Part shown: positions 1 through 11,468 of the stretch, piece by piece | Numbering within the stretch: the first letter of the stretch is position 1 | Layout: every line of letters begins with the position of its first letter | Assembly (NCBI GenBank): GCA_033782935.1 | Contig: JAWQEG010000062.1 | Span: forward strand, 11,054,001 to 11,118,000 | Direction of reading: 5' to 3' | Source: Petrolisthes cinctipes | Taxonomy: Eukaryota; Arthropoda; Malacostraca; Decapoda; Porcellanidae | DNA length: 64,000 bases | Made by a program: the position numbers and the translations under genes | Notes under the pieces: model-generated | Seen by the model: only the letters and a program-made list of their open reading frames with translations | The model's database searches: none | What the model was told of the DNA's origin: nothing

Positions 1-67
1 TTTTGAGCCTGAATATGGGATATAAACGGGTACAGAAGATGCATGCACATATCGACTATGTGGAGCT

Positions 68-155
68 AAAATATCGATTTTCAGCATGTTTTGGGCATGT
101 ATTTTGAAAATACTCTAACACGGAGTAGGCATGTACAGATCGCTTCTGGCACCCA
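68..155 (+). repeat. Half-unit A (88 bp) of the monomer
   Basis: Starting at the second AAAATATCGA of the monomer, this 88-bp stretch aligns without gaps to the next 88 bp (half-unit B). Using consensus bases I count 59 matches in 88 positions. The best-matching parts are the first 10 bases, the GTTTTGGGCCTG against GTTTTGAGCCTG segment, and GGCATGTACAGATCG against TGCATGCACATATCG. Half A carries the dyad at 99-113. The weakest stretch is the middle, where half A has AATACTCTAACACGG. Confidence 0.85.
99..113. other. Perfect 7+7 dyad with a one-base centre (example copy)
   Basis: GTATTTTGAAAATAC reads GTATTTT, a centre base, then AAAATAC, the exact reverse complement of the left arm. The same position in other monomers has centre G, A or T with unchanged arms: GTATTTTAAAAATAC in class c, GTATTTTTAAAATAC in class d. 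Class b (GTATCTTGAAAACAT) and class a (GTATAATTTGAAAAT) have broken arms. Short dyads can form hairpins or cruciforms; any role here is inference. Confidence 0.75.
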
Positions 156-243
156 AAAACCTCGAATTTTCGGGTGTTTTGAGCCTAAATTTGAGATATA
201 AACGGGTACAGAAGATGCATGCACATATCGACTTTGGGCACCT
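156..243 (+). repeat. Half-unit B (88 bp) of the monomer
   Basis: The partner of half A: it starts with AAAATATCGAA in consensus (this copy has AAAACCTCGAA) and runs into the next monomer to the next AAAATATCGATTTT. Its length, 88 bp, equals half A, so the 176-bp monomer is exactly two such units. Half B carries TGCATGCA and the ACGGG site, and lacks the GTATTTT/AAAATAC dyad. Confidence 0.85.
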
Positions 244-2159
244 AAAATATCGATTTTCAGCAGGTTTTATGGCCTGTATTTTGAAAGTACTCTAACACGA
301 AGTAGGCATGTACAGATCGCTTCTGGGACCCAAAAATATTAAATTTTCGGGTATTTTGAGCCTAAATTTGAGATATAAACGGGTACAGCATATGCATGCA
401 CATATCGACATTGGGCACCTATAATATCGATTTTGAGTATGTTTTGGGCCTGTATTTTAAAAATACTCTAACACGGAGTAGACATGTACAGATCGCTTTT
501 GGGACCCAAAAATATCGAATTTTCGGGTGTTTTGATCCTGAATTTAAGATATAAACGGGTACAGAAGATGCATACACATATTGAATTTGGGCACCTAAAA
601 TATCGATTTGAGTATGTTTTGGGGTTGTATTCTAAAAATACTCTAACACGGAGTAGACATGTACAGATCTCTTTTGGGACCCAAAAACATCGAATTTTCG
701 GGTGTTTTGACGCTGAATTTAAGATATAAACGAGTACAGAAGATGCATGCACATATCGACTTTGGCACCCAAAATATCGATTTTTAGTATGTTTTTGGCG
801 TATAATTTGAAAATATTCCAGCACTGAGTAGGCATATACAGATCGCTTCTGGGACCCAAAAATATCGAATTTTCGGGGGTTTTGAGCCAGAATTTGGGAT
901 ATAACCGGGTACAGAGGATGCATGCACATATCGACTTTTTGCACCTAAAATATCGATTTTAAGCATGTTTTGGGTCTGTATCTTGAAAACATTCTAGCAA
1001 GGAGTAGGCATGTACAAGTCGCTTCTGGGAACCAAAAATACCGAATTTTCTGGTATTTTGAACCTGAATTTGGGATATAGATGGGTATAGAAGATGCATA
1101 CACATATTGACTTTGGGCACCTAAAATATCGATTTTCAGCATGTTTTGGGCCTGTATTTTGAAAATACATTAACTCGAAGTAGGCATGTACAGATCGCTT
1201 CTGGGACCCAAAAATATCGACTTTTCGGGTGTTTTGAGCCTGAATTTGAGATATAAACGGGTACAGAAGATGCATGCACATATCGACTTTGGACACCTAA
1301 AATATCGATTTATAGCATGTTTTGGGCCTATATTTTAAAAATATTCTAGCACTGAGTAGGCATGTGCAGATTGCTTAAGGGACCCAAAAATATCGAATTT
1401 TCGGGTGTTTTGACCCTGAATTTAAGATATAAACGGGTACAGAAGATGCATACACATATTGACTTTGGGCAGCTAAAATATCGTTTTTCAGCATGTTTTA
1501 GGCCTGTATTTTAAAAATACTCTAACACGGAGTATGCATGTACAGATGGTTTTTGGGACCCAAAAATATCGAATATTCGGGTGTTTTGAGTCTGAATTTG
1601 AGACATAAACGGGTACAGAAGATGCATGCACATATCGACATTCTGCACCTAAAATATCGATTTTGAGCATGTTTTGGGTCTCTATCTTGAAAACTTTCTA
1701 GCAAGAAGTATGCATGTACAGATTGCTTCTGGGACCCAAATAAATCGAATTTTCGGGTGTTTTGAACCTGAATTTGGGATATAGACGTGTACAGAAGATG
1801 CGTACACATATTGACTTTGGGCAGCTAAAATATCGATTTTCTGCATGTTTTAGGCCTGTATTTTGAAAATACTCTACCACGGAGTAGACACGTACAGATC
1901 GCTTCTGGGACCCAAATAAATCGAATTTTCGGGTGTTCTGAGCCTGAATTTGAGATATGAACGGGTACAGAAGATGCATGCACATATTGACTTTGGGCAC
2001 CTAAAATATAGATTTTCAGCATGTTTTGGGCCTGTATTTTGAAAATACATTAACACGGAGTAGGCATGTACAGGTCGCTTCTGGGACCCATAAATATCGA
2101 CTTTTCGGGTGTTTTGAGCCTGAATTTGAGATATAAACGGGTACAGAAGATGCATGCAC

Positions 2160-2782
2160 ATATCGACTTTGGCACCCAAAATATCGATTTTTAGTATGTT
2201 TTGGGCGTATAATTTGAAAATATTCTAGCACTGAGTAGGCATGTACAGATCGCTTCTAGGACCCAAAAATATCGAATTTTCGGGTGTTTTAAGCCAGAAA
2301 TTGGGATATAACCAGGTACAGAGGATGCATGCACATATCGACTTTTCACACCTTAAATATCGATTTATAGCATGTTTTAAGCCTGTATTTTAAAAACATT
2401 CTAGCACTGAGTAGGCATGTCCAGATCGCTTAAGGGACCCAAAAATATCGAATTTTCGGAGTTTTGAGTATGAATTTGAGATATAAACGGGTACAGAAGA
2501 TGCATGCACATATCGACTTTGGGCACCCAAAATATCGATTTTGAGCATGTTTTGGGCCTGTATTTTTAAAATACTCTAACACTGAGTAGACACGTACAGA
2601 TCGCTTCTGGGACCCAAATAAATCGAATTTTCGGGTGTTCTGAGCCTGAATTTGAGATATGAACGGGTACAGAAGATGCATGCACATATCGACTTTGGGC
2701 ACCTAAAATATCGATTTTGAGCATGCTTTGGGCTTGTATTTTAAAAATACTATAACACGGTGTAGACATGTACAGATCGCTT
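2160..2782 (+). repeat. Segmental duplication (offset 2,809 bp), copy 1
   Basis: About 620 bp that reappears at 4,969-5,591 with few differences. It includes the unusual TTTTCACACCTTAAATATCG and GCATGTCCAGATCGCTTAAGGG variants. The offset is 16 monomers less 7 bp. The match fades at 2,782, where this copy has CGAATTTTCGG and the other has CGATTTTTTGG. Confidence 0.75.
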
Positions 2783-3589
2783 CAGGGACACAAAAATATC
2801 GAATTTTCGGGTGTTTTGAGCCTGAATTTGAGATATAAACGGGTACAGAAGATGCATGCACATTTCGACTTTTTGCACCTAAAATATCGATTTTGAGCAT
2901 GTTTTGGGTCTGTATCTTGAAAACATTCTAGCAAGAAGTAGGCATGTACAGATTGCTTCTGGGACCCAAAAATATCGAATTTTCGAGTGTTTTGAACCTG
3001 AATTTGGGATATAGACGGGTACAGAAGATGCGTACACATATTGACTTTGGGCAGCTAAAATATCGATTTTCTGCATGTTTTAGGCCTGTATTTTGAAAAT
3101 ACTCTAACACGGAGTAGACACGTACAGATCGCTTCTGGGACCCAAATAAATCGAATTTTCGGGTGTTCTGAGCCTGAATTTGAGATATGAACGGGTACAG
3201 AAGATGCATGCACATATTGACTTTGGGCACCTAAAATATAGATTTTCAGCATGTTTTGGGCCTGTATTTTGAAAATACATTAACACGGAGTAGGCATGTA
3301 CAGGTCGCTTCTGGGACCCATAAATATCGACTTTTCGGGTGTTTTGAGCCTGAATTTGAGATATAAACGGGTACAGAAGATGCATGCACATATCGACTTT
3401 GGGCACCTAAAATATCGATTTTGAGTATGTTTTGGGCCTGTATTTTGAAAATACTCTAACACGGAGTATGCATGTACAGATCGCTTCTGGGACACAAAAA
3501 TATCGATTTTTTGGGTGTTTTGAGCCTGAATTTGAGATATAAACGGGTACAGAAGATGCATGCACATATCGACTTTGGCAAGCAAAATA

Positions 3590-5260
3590 TCGATTTTTAG
3601 TATGTTTTGGGCGTATAATTTGAAAATATTCTAGCACTGAATAGGCATGTACAGATCGCTTCTGGGACCCAAAAATATCGAATTTTCGGGTGTTTTGAAC
3701 CAGAAATTGGGATATAACCGGGTACAGAGGATGCATGCACATATCGACTTTTTGCACCTAAAATATCGATTTTGAGCATGTTTTGGGTCTGTATCTTGAT
3801 AAAATTCTAGCAAGAAGTAGGCATGTACAGATTGCTTCTGGGACCCGAAAATATCGATTTTTTGGGTGTTTTGAGCCTGAATTTGAGATATAAACGGGTA
3901 CAGAAGATGCATGCACATATCGACTTTGGACACCTAAAATATCGATTTATAGCATGTTTTGGGCCTGTATTTTAAAAATATTCTAGCACTGAGTAGGCAT
4001 GTGCAGATTGCTTAAGGGACCCAAAAATATCTAATTTTCGGAGTTTTGAGCCTGAATTTGAGATATAAACGGGTACAGAAGATGCATGCACATATCGACT
4101 TTTTGCACTTAAAATATCGATTTTTAGCATGTTTTGTGTCTGTATCTTGAAAACATTCTAGCAAGGAGTAGGCATGTACAGATTGCTTCTGGGACACTAA
4201 AATATCGAATTTTCTGGTGTTTTGAACCTGAATTAGGGATATACACGGGTACAGAAGATGCATACACATATTGACTTTGGGCACATAAAATATCGATTTT
4301 CAGCATGTTTTGGGCCTGTATTTTAAAAACACTCTAACACGGAGTATGCACGTACAGATCGCTTCTGGGACCCAAAAATATTGAACTTCGGGTGTTTTGA
4401 GCCTGAATTTGAGATATAAACGGGTACAGAAGATGCATGCACATATCGACTTTGGGCACCTAAAATATCGATTTGAGTATGTTTTGGGCCTGTATTCTAA
4501 AAATACTCTAACACGGAGTAGACATGTACAGATCGCTTTTGGGACCCAAAAACATTGAATTTTCGGGTGTTTTGACGCTGAATTTAAGATATAAACGGGT
4601 ACAGAAGATGCATGCACATATCGACTTTGGCACCCAAAATATCGATTTTTAGTATGTTTTGGGCGTATAATTTGAAAATATTCTAGCACTGAGTAGGCAT
4701 GTACAGATCGCTTCTGGGACCCAAAAATATCGAATTTTCGGGTGTTTTGAGCCAGAAATTGGGATATAACCGGATACAGAGGATGCATGCACATATCGAC
4801 TTTTTGCACCTAAAATATCGATTTTGAGCATGTTTTGGGTCTGTATCTTGATAAAATTCTAGCAAGAAGTAGGCATGTACAGATTGCTTCTGGGACCCAA
4901 AAATATCGATTTTTTGGGTGTTTTGAGCCTGAATTTGAGATATAAACGGGTACAGAAGATTCATGCACATATCGACTTTGGCACCCAAAATATCGATTTT
5001 TAGTATGTTTTGGGCGTATAATTTGAAAATATTCTAGCACTGAGTAGGCATGTACAGATCGCTTCTAGGACCCAAAAATATCGAATTTTCGGGTGTTTTA
5101 AGCCAGAAATTGGGATATAACCGGGTACAAAGGATGCATGCACATATCGACTTTTCACACCTTAAATATCGATTTATAGCATGTTTTAAGCCTGTATTTT
5201 AAAAACATTCTAGCACTGAGTAGGCATGTCCAGATCGCTTAAGGGACCCAAAAATATCGA
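3590..5260 (+). repeat. 19-monomer repeat (offset 3,337 bp), copy 1
   Basis: About 1.67 kb that recurs at 6,927-8,597, an offset of 19 monomers less 7 bp. Shared rare variants include CTTGATAAAATTCTAGC, GGGACACTAAAATATCG and GCACATAAAATATCG. Differences are scattered single bases, such as AACTTCGGG near 4,385 against AATTTTCGGG in the partner. Confidence 0.75.
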
Positions 5261-5591
5261 ATTTTCGGAGTTTTGAGTCTGAATTTGAGATATAAACGGG
5301 TACAGAAGATGCATGCACATATCGACTTTGGGCACCCAAAATATCGATTTTGAGCATGTTTTGGGCCTGTATTTTTAAAATACTCTAACACTGAGTAGAC
5401 ACGTACAGATCGCTTCTGGGACCCAAATAAATCGAATTTTCGGGTGTTCTGAGCCTGAATTTGAGATATGAACGGGTACAGAAGATGCATGCACATATCG
5501 ACTTTGGGCACCTAAAATATCGATTTTGAGCATGCTTTGGGCTTGTATTTTAAAAATACTATAACACGGTGTAGACATGTACAGATCGCTT
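4969..5591 (+). repeat. Segmental duplication (offset 2,809 bp), copy 2
   Basis: Partner of 2,160-2,782. It overlaps the right end of the 3,337-bp-offset block (3,590-5,260), so this stretch has taken part in at least two exchanges of different register. Confidence 0.7.
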
Positions 5592-6926
5592 CTGGGACAC
5601 AAAAATATCGATTTTTTGGGTGTTTTGAGCCTGAATTTGAGATATAAACGGGTACAGAAGATGCATGCACATATCGACTTTTTGCACCTAAAATATCGAT
5701 TTTGAGCATGTTTTAGGTCTGTATCTTAAAAAAATTCTAGCAAGGAGTAGGCATGTACAGATCGCTTCTGGGACACAAAATTATCGAATTTTCGGGTGTT
5801 TTGAACCTGAATTTGGGATACAGACGGATACCGAAGATGCATGCACATATCGACTTTTTGCACCTAAAATATCGATTTTGAGCATGTTTTGGGCATGTAT
5901 TTTGAAAAAACTCTAACACGGAGTAGGCATGTACAGATCGCTTCGGGGACCCAAAAATATCGAATTTTCGGGTGTTTTGAGCCGGAATTTGAGATATAAA
6001 CGGGTACAGAAGATGCATGCACATTTCGACTTTTTGCACCTAAAATATCGATTTTGAGCATGTTTTGGGTCTGTATCTTGAAAACATTCTAGCAAGAAGT
6101 AGGCATGTACAGATTGCTTCTGGGACCCAAAAAAATCGAATTTTCGAGTGTTTTGAACCTGAATTTGGGATATAGACGGGTACAGAAGATGCGTACACAT
6201 ATTGACTTTGGGCAGCTAAAATATCGATTTTCTGCATGTTTTAGGCATGTATTTTGAAAATACATTAACACGGAGTAGGCATGTACAGGTCGCTTCTGGG
6301 ACCCATAAATATCGACTTTTCGGGTGTTTTGAGCCTGAATTTGAGATATAAACGGGTACAGAAGATGCATGCACATATCGACTTTGGGCACCTAAAATAT
6401 CGATTTTGAGTATGTTTTGGGCCTGTATTTTGAAAATACTCTAACACGGAGTATGCATGTACAGATCGCTTCTGGGACACAAAAATATCGATTTTTTGGG
6501 TGTTTTGAGCCTGAATTTGAGATATAAACGGGTACAGAAGATGCATGCACATATCGACTTTTCACACCTAAAATATCGATTTATAGCATGTTTTAAGCCT
6601 GTATTTTAAAAACATTCTAGCACTGAGTAGGCATGTCCAGATCGCTTAAGGGACCCAAGAAATATCGAATTTTCGGAGTTTTGAGTCTGAATTTGAGATA
6701 TAAACGGGTACAGAAGATGCATGCACATATCGACTTTGGGCACCCAAAATATCGATTTTGAGCATGTTTTGGGCCTGTATTTTGAAAATACTCAAACACG
6801 GTGTAGACATATACAGATCGCTTCTGGGACACAAAAATATCGATTTTTTGGGTGTTTTGAGCCTGAATTTGAGATATAAACGGGTACAGAAGATGCATGC
6901 ACATATCGACTTTGGCACCCAAAATA

Positions 6927-8597
6927 TCGATTTTTAGTATGTTTTGGGCTTATAATTTGAAAATATTCTAGCACTGAAAAGGCATGTACAAATCGCTTCT
7001 GGGACCCAAAAATATCGAATTTTCGGGTGTTTTGAGCCAGAAATTGGGATATAACCGGGTACAGAGGATGCATGCACATATCGACTTTTTGCACCTAAAA
7101 TATCGATTTTGAGCATGTTTTGGGTCTGTATCTTGATAAAATTCTAGCAAGAAGTAGGCATGTACAGATTGCTTCTGGGACCCGAAAATATCGATTTTTT
7201 GGGTGTTTTGAGCCTGAATTTGAGATATAAACGGGTACAGAAGATGCATGCACATAACGACTTTGGACACCTAAAATATCGATTTATAGCATGTTTTGGG
7301 CCTGTATTTTAAAAATATTCTAGCACTGAGTAGGCATGTGCAGATTGCTTAAGGGACCCAAAAATATCTAATTTTCGGAGTTTTGAGCCTGAATTTGAGA
7401 TATAAACGGGTACAGAAGATGCATGCACATATCGACTTTTTGCACTTAAAATATCGATTTTTAGCATGTTTTGGGTCTGTATCTTGAAAACATTCTAGCA
7501 AGGAGTAGGCATGTACAGATTGCTTCTGGGACACTAAAATATCGAATTTTCTGGTGTTTTGAACCTGAATTAGGGATATACACGGGTACAGAAGATGCAT
7601 ACACATATTGACTTTGGGCACATAAAATATCGATTTTCAGCATGTTTTGGGCCTGTATTTTAAAAACACTCTAACACGGAGTATGCACGTACAGATCGCT
7701 TCTGGGACCCAAAAATATTGAATTTTCGGGTGTTTTGAGCCTGAATTTGAGATATAAACGGGTACAGAAGATGCATGCACATATCGACTTTGGGCACCTA
7801 AAATATCGATTTGAGTATGTTTTGGGCCTGTATTCTAAAAATACTCTAACACGGAGTAGACATGTACAGATCGCTTTTGGGACCCAAAAACATTGAATTT
7901 TCGGGTGTTTTGACGCTGAATTTAAGATATAAACGGGTACAGAAGATGCATGCACATATCGACTTTGGCACCCAAAATATCGATTTTAGTATGTTTTGGG
8001 CGTATAATTTGAAAATATTTTAGCACTGAGTAGGCATGTACAGATCGCTTCTGGGACCCAAAAATATCGAATTTTCGGGTGTTTTGAGCCAGAAATTGGG
8101 ATATAACCGGGTACAGAGGATGCATGCACATATCGACTTTTTGCACCTAAAATATCGATTTTGAGCATGTTTTGGGTCTGTATCTTGATAAAATTCTAGC
8201 AAGAAGTAGGCATGTACAGATTGCTTCTGGGACCCAAAAATATTGATTTTTTGGGTGTTTTGAGCCTGAATTTGAGATATAAACGGGTACAGAAGATTCA
8301 TGCACATATCGACTTTGGCACCCAAAATATCGATTTTTAGTATGTTTTGGGCGTATAATTTGAAAATATTCTAGCACTGAGTAGGCATGTACAGATCGCT
8401 TCTAGTACCCAAAAATATCGAATTTTCGGGTGTTTTAAGCCAGAAATTGGGATATAACCGGGTACAGAGGATGCATGCACATATTGACTTTGGGCAGCTA
8501 AAATATCGATTTATAGCATGTTTTAAGCCTGTATTTTAAAAACATTCTAGCACTGAGTAGGCATGTCCAGATCGCTTAAGGGACCCAAAAATATCGA
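6927..8597 (+). repeat. 19-monomer repeat (offset 3,337 bp), copy 2
   Basis: Partner of 3,590-5,260, following the same order of monomer variants. At its right end the two copies part just after TAGGCATGTCCAGATCGC; this copy continues with CGATTTTTTGGG and the other with CGAATTTTCGGAG. That is a class switch, as expected at an exchange junction inside a monomer. Confidence 0.75.
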
Positions 8598-11010
8598 TTT
8601 TTTGGGTGTTTTGAGCCTGAATTTGAGATATAAACGGGTACAGAAGATGCATGCACATATCGACTTTTTGCACCTAAAATATCGATTTTGAGCATGTTTT
8701 GGGTCTGTATCATGAAAACTTTCTAGCAAGAAGTAGGCATGTATAGATTGCTTCTGGGACTCAAAAATATCGAATTTTCGAGTGTTTTGAACCTGAATTT
8801 GGGATATATTGACTTTGGGCACCTAAAATATCGATTTACAGCATGTTTTAGGCCTGTATTTTAAAAATAATCTAACACGGAGTATGCATGTACAGATTGC
8901 TTTTGGGACCCAAAAATATCGAATATTCGGGTGTTTTGAGTCTGAATTTGAGATATAAACGGGTACAGAAGATGCATGCACATATCGACTTTTTGCACTT
9001 AAAATATCGATTTCGAGCAAGTTTTGGGTCTGTATCTTGAAAACATTCCAGCAAGGAGTAGGCATGTACAGATCGCTTCTGGGACCCAAAAATATCGAAT
9101 TTTCTGGTGTTTTGAACCTAAATTTGAGATATAAACGGGTACAGAAGATGAATACACATAATGACTTTGGGTAGCTAAAATATCGATTTACAGCATGTTT
9201 TAGGCCTGTATTTTAAAAATACTCTAACATGGAGTATGCATGTACAGATGGCTTTTGGGACCAAAAAATATCGAATATTCGGGTGTTTTGAGTCTGTATT
9301 TGAGATATAAACGGGTACAGAAGATGCATTCACATATCGACTTTGGGCACCCAAAATATCGATTTTGAGCATGTTTTGAGCCTGTATTTTTAAAATACTC
9401 TAACACGGAGTAGACAAGTACAGATCGCTTCTGGGACCCAAATAAATCGAATTTTCGGTTGTTCTGAGCCTGAATTTGAGATATGAACAGGTACAGAAGA
9501 TGCATGCACATATCGACTTCGGGCACCTAAAATATCGATTTTGAGCATGTTTTGGGCCTGTATTTTGAAAATACTCAAACACGGTGTAGACATGTACAGA
9601 TCGCTTCTGGGACACAAAAATATCGATTTTTTGGGTGTTTTGAGCCTGAATTTGAGATATAAACGGGTACAGAAGATGCATGCACATATCGACTTTGGCA
9701 CCCAAAATATCGATTTTTAGTATGTTTTGTTCGTATAATTTGAAAATATTCTAGCACTGAGTAGGCATGTACAGATCGCTTCTGGGACCCAAAAATATCG
9801 AATTTTCGGGTGTTTTGAACCAGAAATTGGGATATAACCGGGTACAGAGGATGAATGCACATATCGACTTTTTGCACCTAAAATATCGATTTTGAGCATG
9901 TTTTGGGTCTGTATCTTGAAAAAATTCTAGCAAGGAGTAGGCATGTACAGATCGCTTCTGGGTCCCAAAATTATCGAATTTTCGGGTGTTTTGAACATGA
10001 ATTTGGGATATAGACGGATACCGAAGATGCATGCACATATCGACTTTTTGCACCTAAAATATCGATTTTGAGCATGTTTTGGGCCTGTATTTTAAAAATA
10101 CTCTAACACGGAGTAGGCATGTACAGATCGCTTCGGGGACCCAAAAATATCGAATTTTCGGGTGTTTTGAGCCTGAATTTGAGATATAAACGGGTACAGA
10201 AGATGCATGCACATATCGACTTTTTGCACCTAAAATATCGATTTTGAGCATGTTTTGGGTTTGTATCTTGAAAACATTCTAGCAAGAAGTAGGCATGTAC
10301 AGATTGCTTCTGGGACCCAAAATTATCTAATTTTCGAGTGTTTTGAACCTGAATTTGGGATATAGACGGGTACAGAAGATGCATACACATATTGACTTTG
10401 GGCAGCTAGAATATCGATTTTCAGCATGTTTTAGGCCTGTATTTTGAAAATACTCTAACACGGAGTATGCATGTACACATTGCTTTTGGGACCTAAAAAT
10501 ATCGATTTTTTGGGTGTTCTGAGCCTGAATTTGAGATATGAACGGATACAGAAGATGAATGCACATATCGACTTTGGGCACCTAAAATATCGATTTTTAG
10601 CATGTTTTGGGCCTGTATTTTTAAAATACTATAGCACGGTGTAGACATGTACAGATCGCTTCTTTGACACAAAAATATCGATTTTTTGGGTGTTTTGAGC
10701 CTGAATTTGAGATATAAACGGGTACAGAAGATGCATGCACATATCGACTTTGGCACCCAAAATATCGATTTTTAGTATGTTTTGGGCGTATAATTTGAAA
10801 ATATTCTAGCACTGAGTAGGCATGTACAGATCGCTTCTGGGACCCAAAAAGATCGAATTTTCGGGGGTTTTGAGCCAGAATTTGGGATATAACCGGGTAC
10901 AGAGGATGCATGCACATATCGACTTTTTGCGCCTAAAATATCGATTTTAAGCATGTTTTGGGTCTGTATCTTGAAAACATTCTAGGAAGGTGTAGGCATG
11001 TACAGGTCGC
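8590..11010 (+). repeat. Composite ~2.4-kb tandem duplication, copy 1
   Basis: Matches 11,469-13,712 in three successive registers: 8,590-9,145 at offset 2,879, 9,505-10,505 at 2,527, and 10,515-11,010 at 2,702. The register steps are whole monomers. This copy has two more monomers (about 9,150-9,500) and lacks one that the other has (about 13,032-13,210). The remainder of 63 bp in the offsets is explained by two short units between the copies, the 92-bp unit at 11,000 and the 147-bp unit at 11,683 (84 + 29 = 113 bp lost). Confidence 0.75.
8801..8810 (+). other. 29-bp deletion junction giving a 147-bp monomer
   Basis: GGGATATATTGAC replaces the usual path from GGGATAT through ACGGGTACAGAAG and TGCATACACATATTGAC. 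The missing 29 bp are flanked by ATAT on both sides, as in a slippage or microhomology deletion. The same junction recurs at 11,681-11,690 as part of the composite duplication. A similar deletion is frequent in domain II. Confidence 0.85.
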
Positions 11011-11091
11011 AGATATTTGGGCACATAAAATATCGATTTTCAGCATGTTTTGGGCCTGTATTTTAAAAACACTCTAACACGGAGTATGCAC
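11000..11091 (+). repeat. 92-bp truncated monomer (half-unit fusion)
   Basis: The distance from GTACAGGTC at 11,000 to the next GTACAGATC at 11,092 is 92 bp instead of 176. The sequence passes from half-unit A (ACAGGTCGC) directly into half-unit B (AGATATTTGGGCAC). The loss of 84 bp is close to one 88-bp half. The two joined points lie at nearly the same position within the A and B halves, as expected from recombination between the two related halves. Confidence 0.85.
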
Positions 11092-11468
11092 GTACAGATC
11101 GCTTCTGGGACCCAAAAATATTGAATTTTCGGGTGTTTTGAGCCTGAATTTGAGATATAAACGGGTACAGAAGATGCATGCACATATCGACTTTGGGCAC
11201 CCAAAATATCGATTTTGAGCATGTTTTCGGCCTGTATTTTTAAAATACTCTAACACTGAGTAGACACGTACAGATCGCTTCTGGGACCAATATAAATCGA
11301 ATTTTCGGGAGTTCTGAGCCTGAATTTGAGATATGAACGGGTACAGAAGATGCATGCACATATCGACTTTGGGCACCTAAAATATCGATTTTGAGCATGC
11401 TTTGGGCTTGTATTTTAAAAATACTATAACACGGTGTAGACATGTACAGATCGCTTCTGGGACACAAA

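Larger units (their letters stand above)
1..176 (+). repeat. Reference monomer (176 bp)
   Basis: The window happens to start at a convenient phase, so this copy serves as a map: GAGCCTGAAT at 5-14, GGGATATAAACGGG at 17-30, TGCATGCA at 40-47, first ATATCGA at 49-55, second at 71-77, the dyad GTATTTTGAAAATAC at 99-113, GGAGTAGGCATGTACAG near 122-138, CGCTTCTGG at 141-149, and TCGAATTTTCGGGTG at 162-176, where the third copy of the A/T-TCGA motif sits. The consensus of the array has seven CpG sites, near 27, 53, 75, 121, 141, 163 and 171. This copy differs from consensus at a few bases (for example ACCTCGAA where most copies have ATATCGAA). Confidence 0.95.

Noticed and set aside
40..47. TGCATGCA and ATCGAT palindromes as regulatory sites
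   Set aside because: They are short palindromes present in most monomers, with no promoter or gene nearby. No support beyond base pattern.
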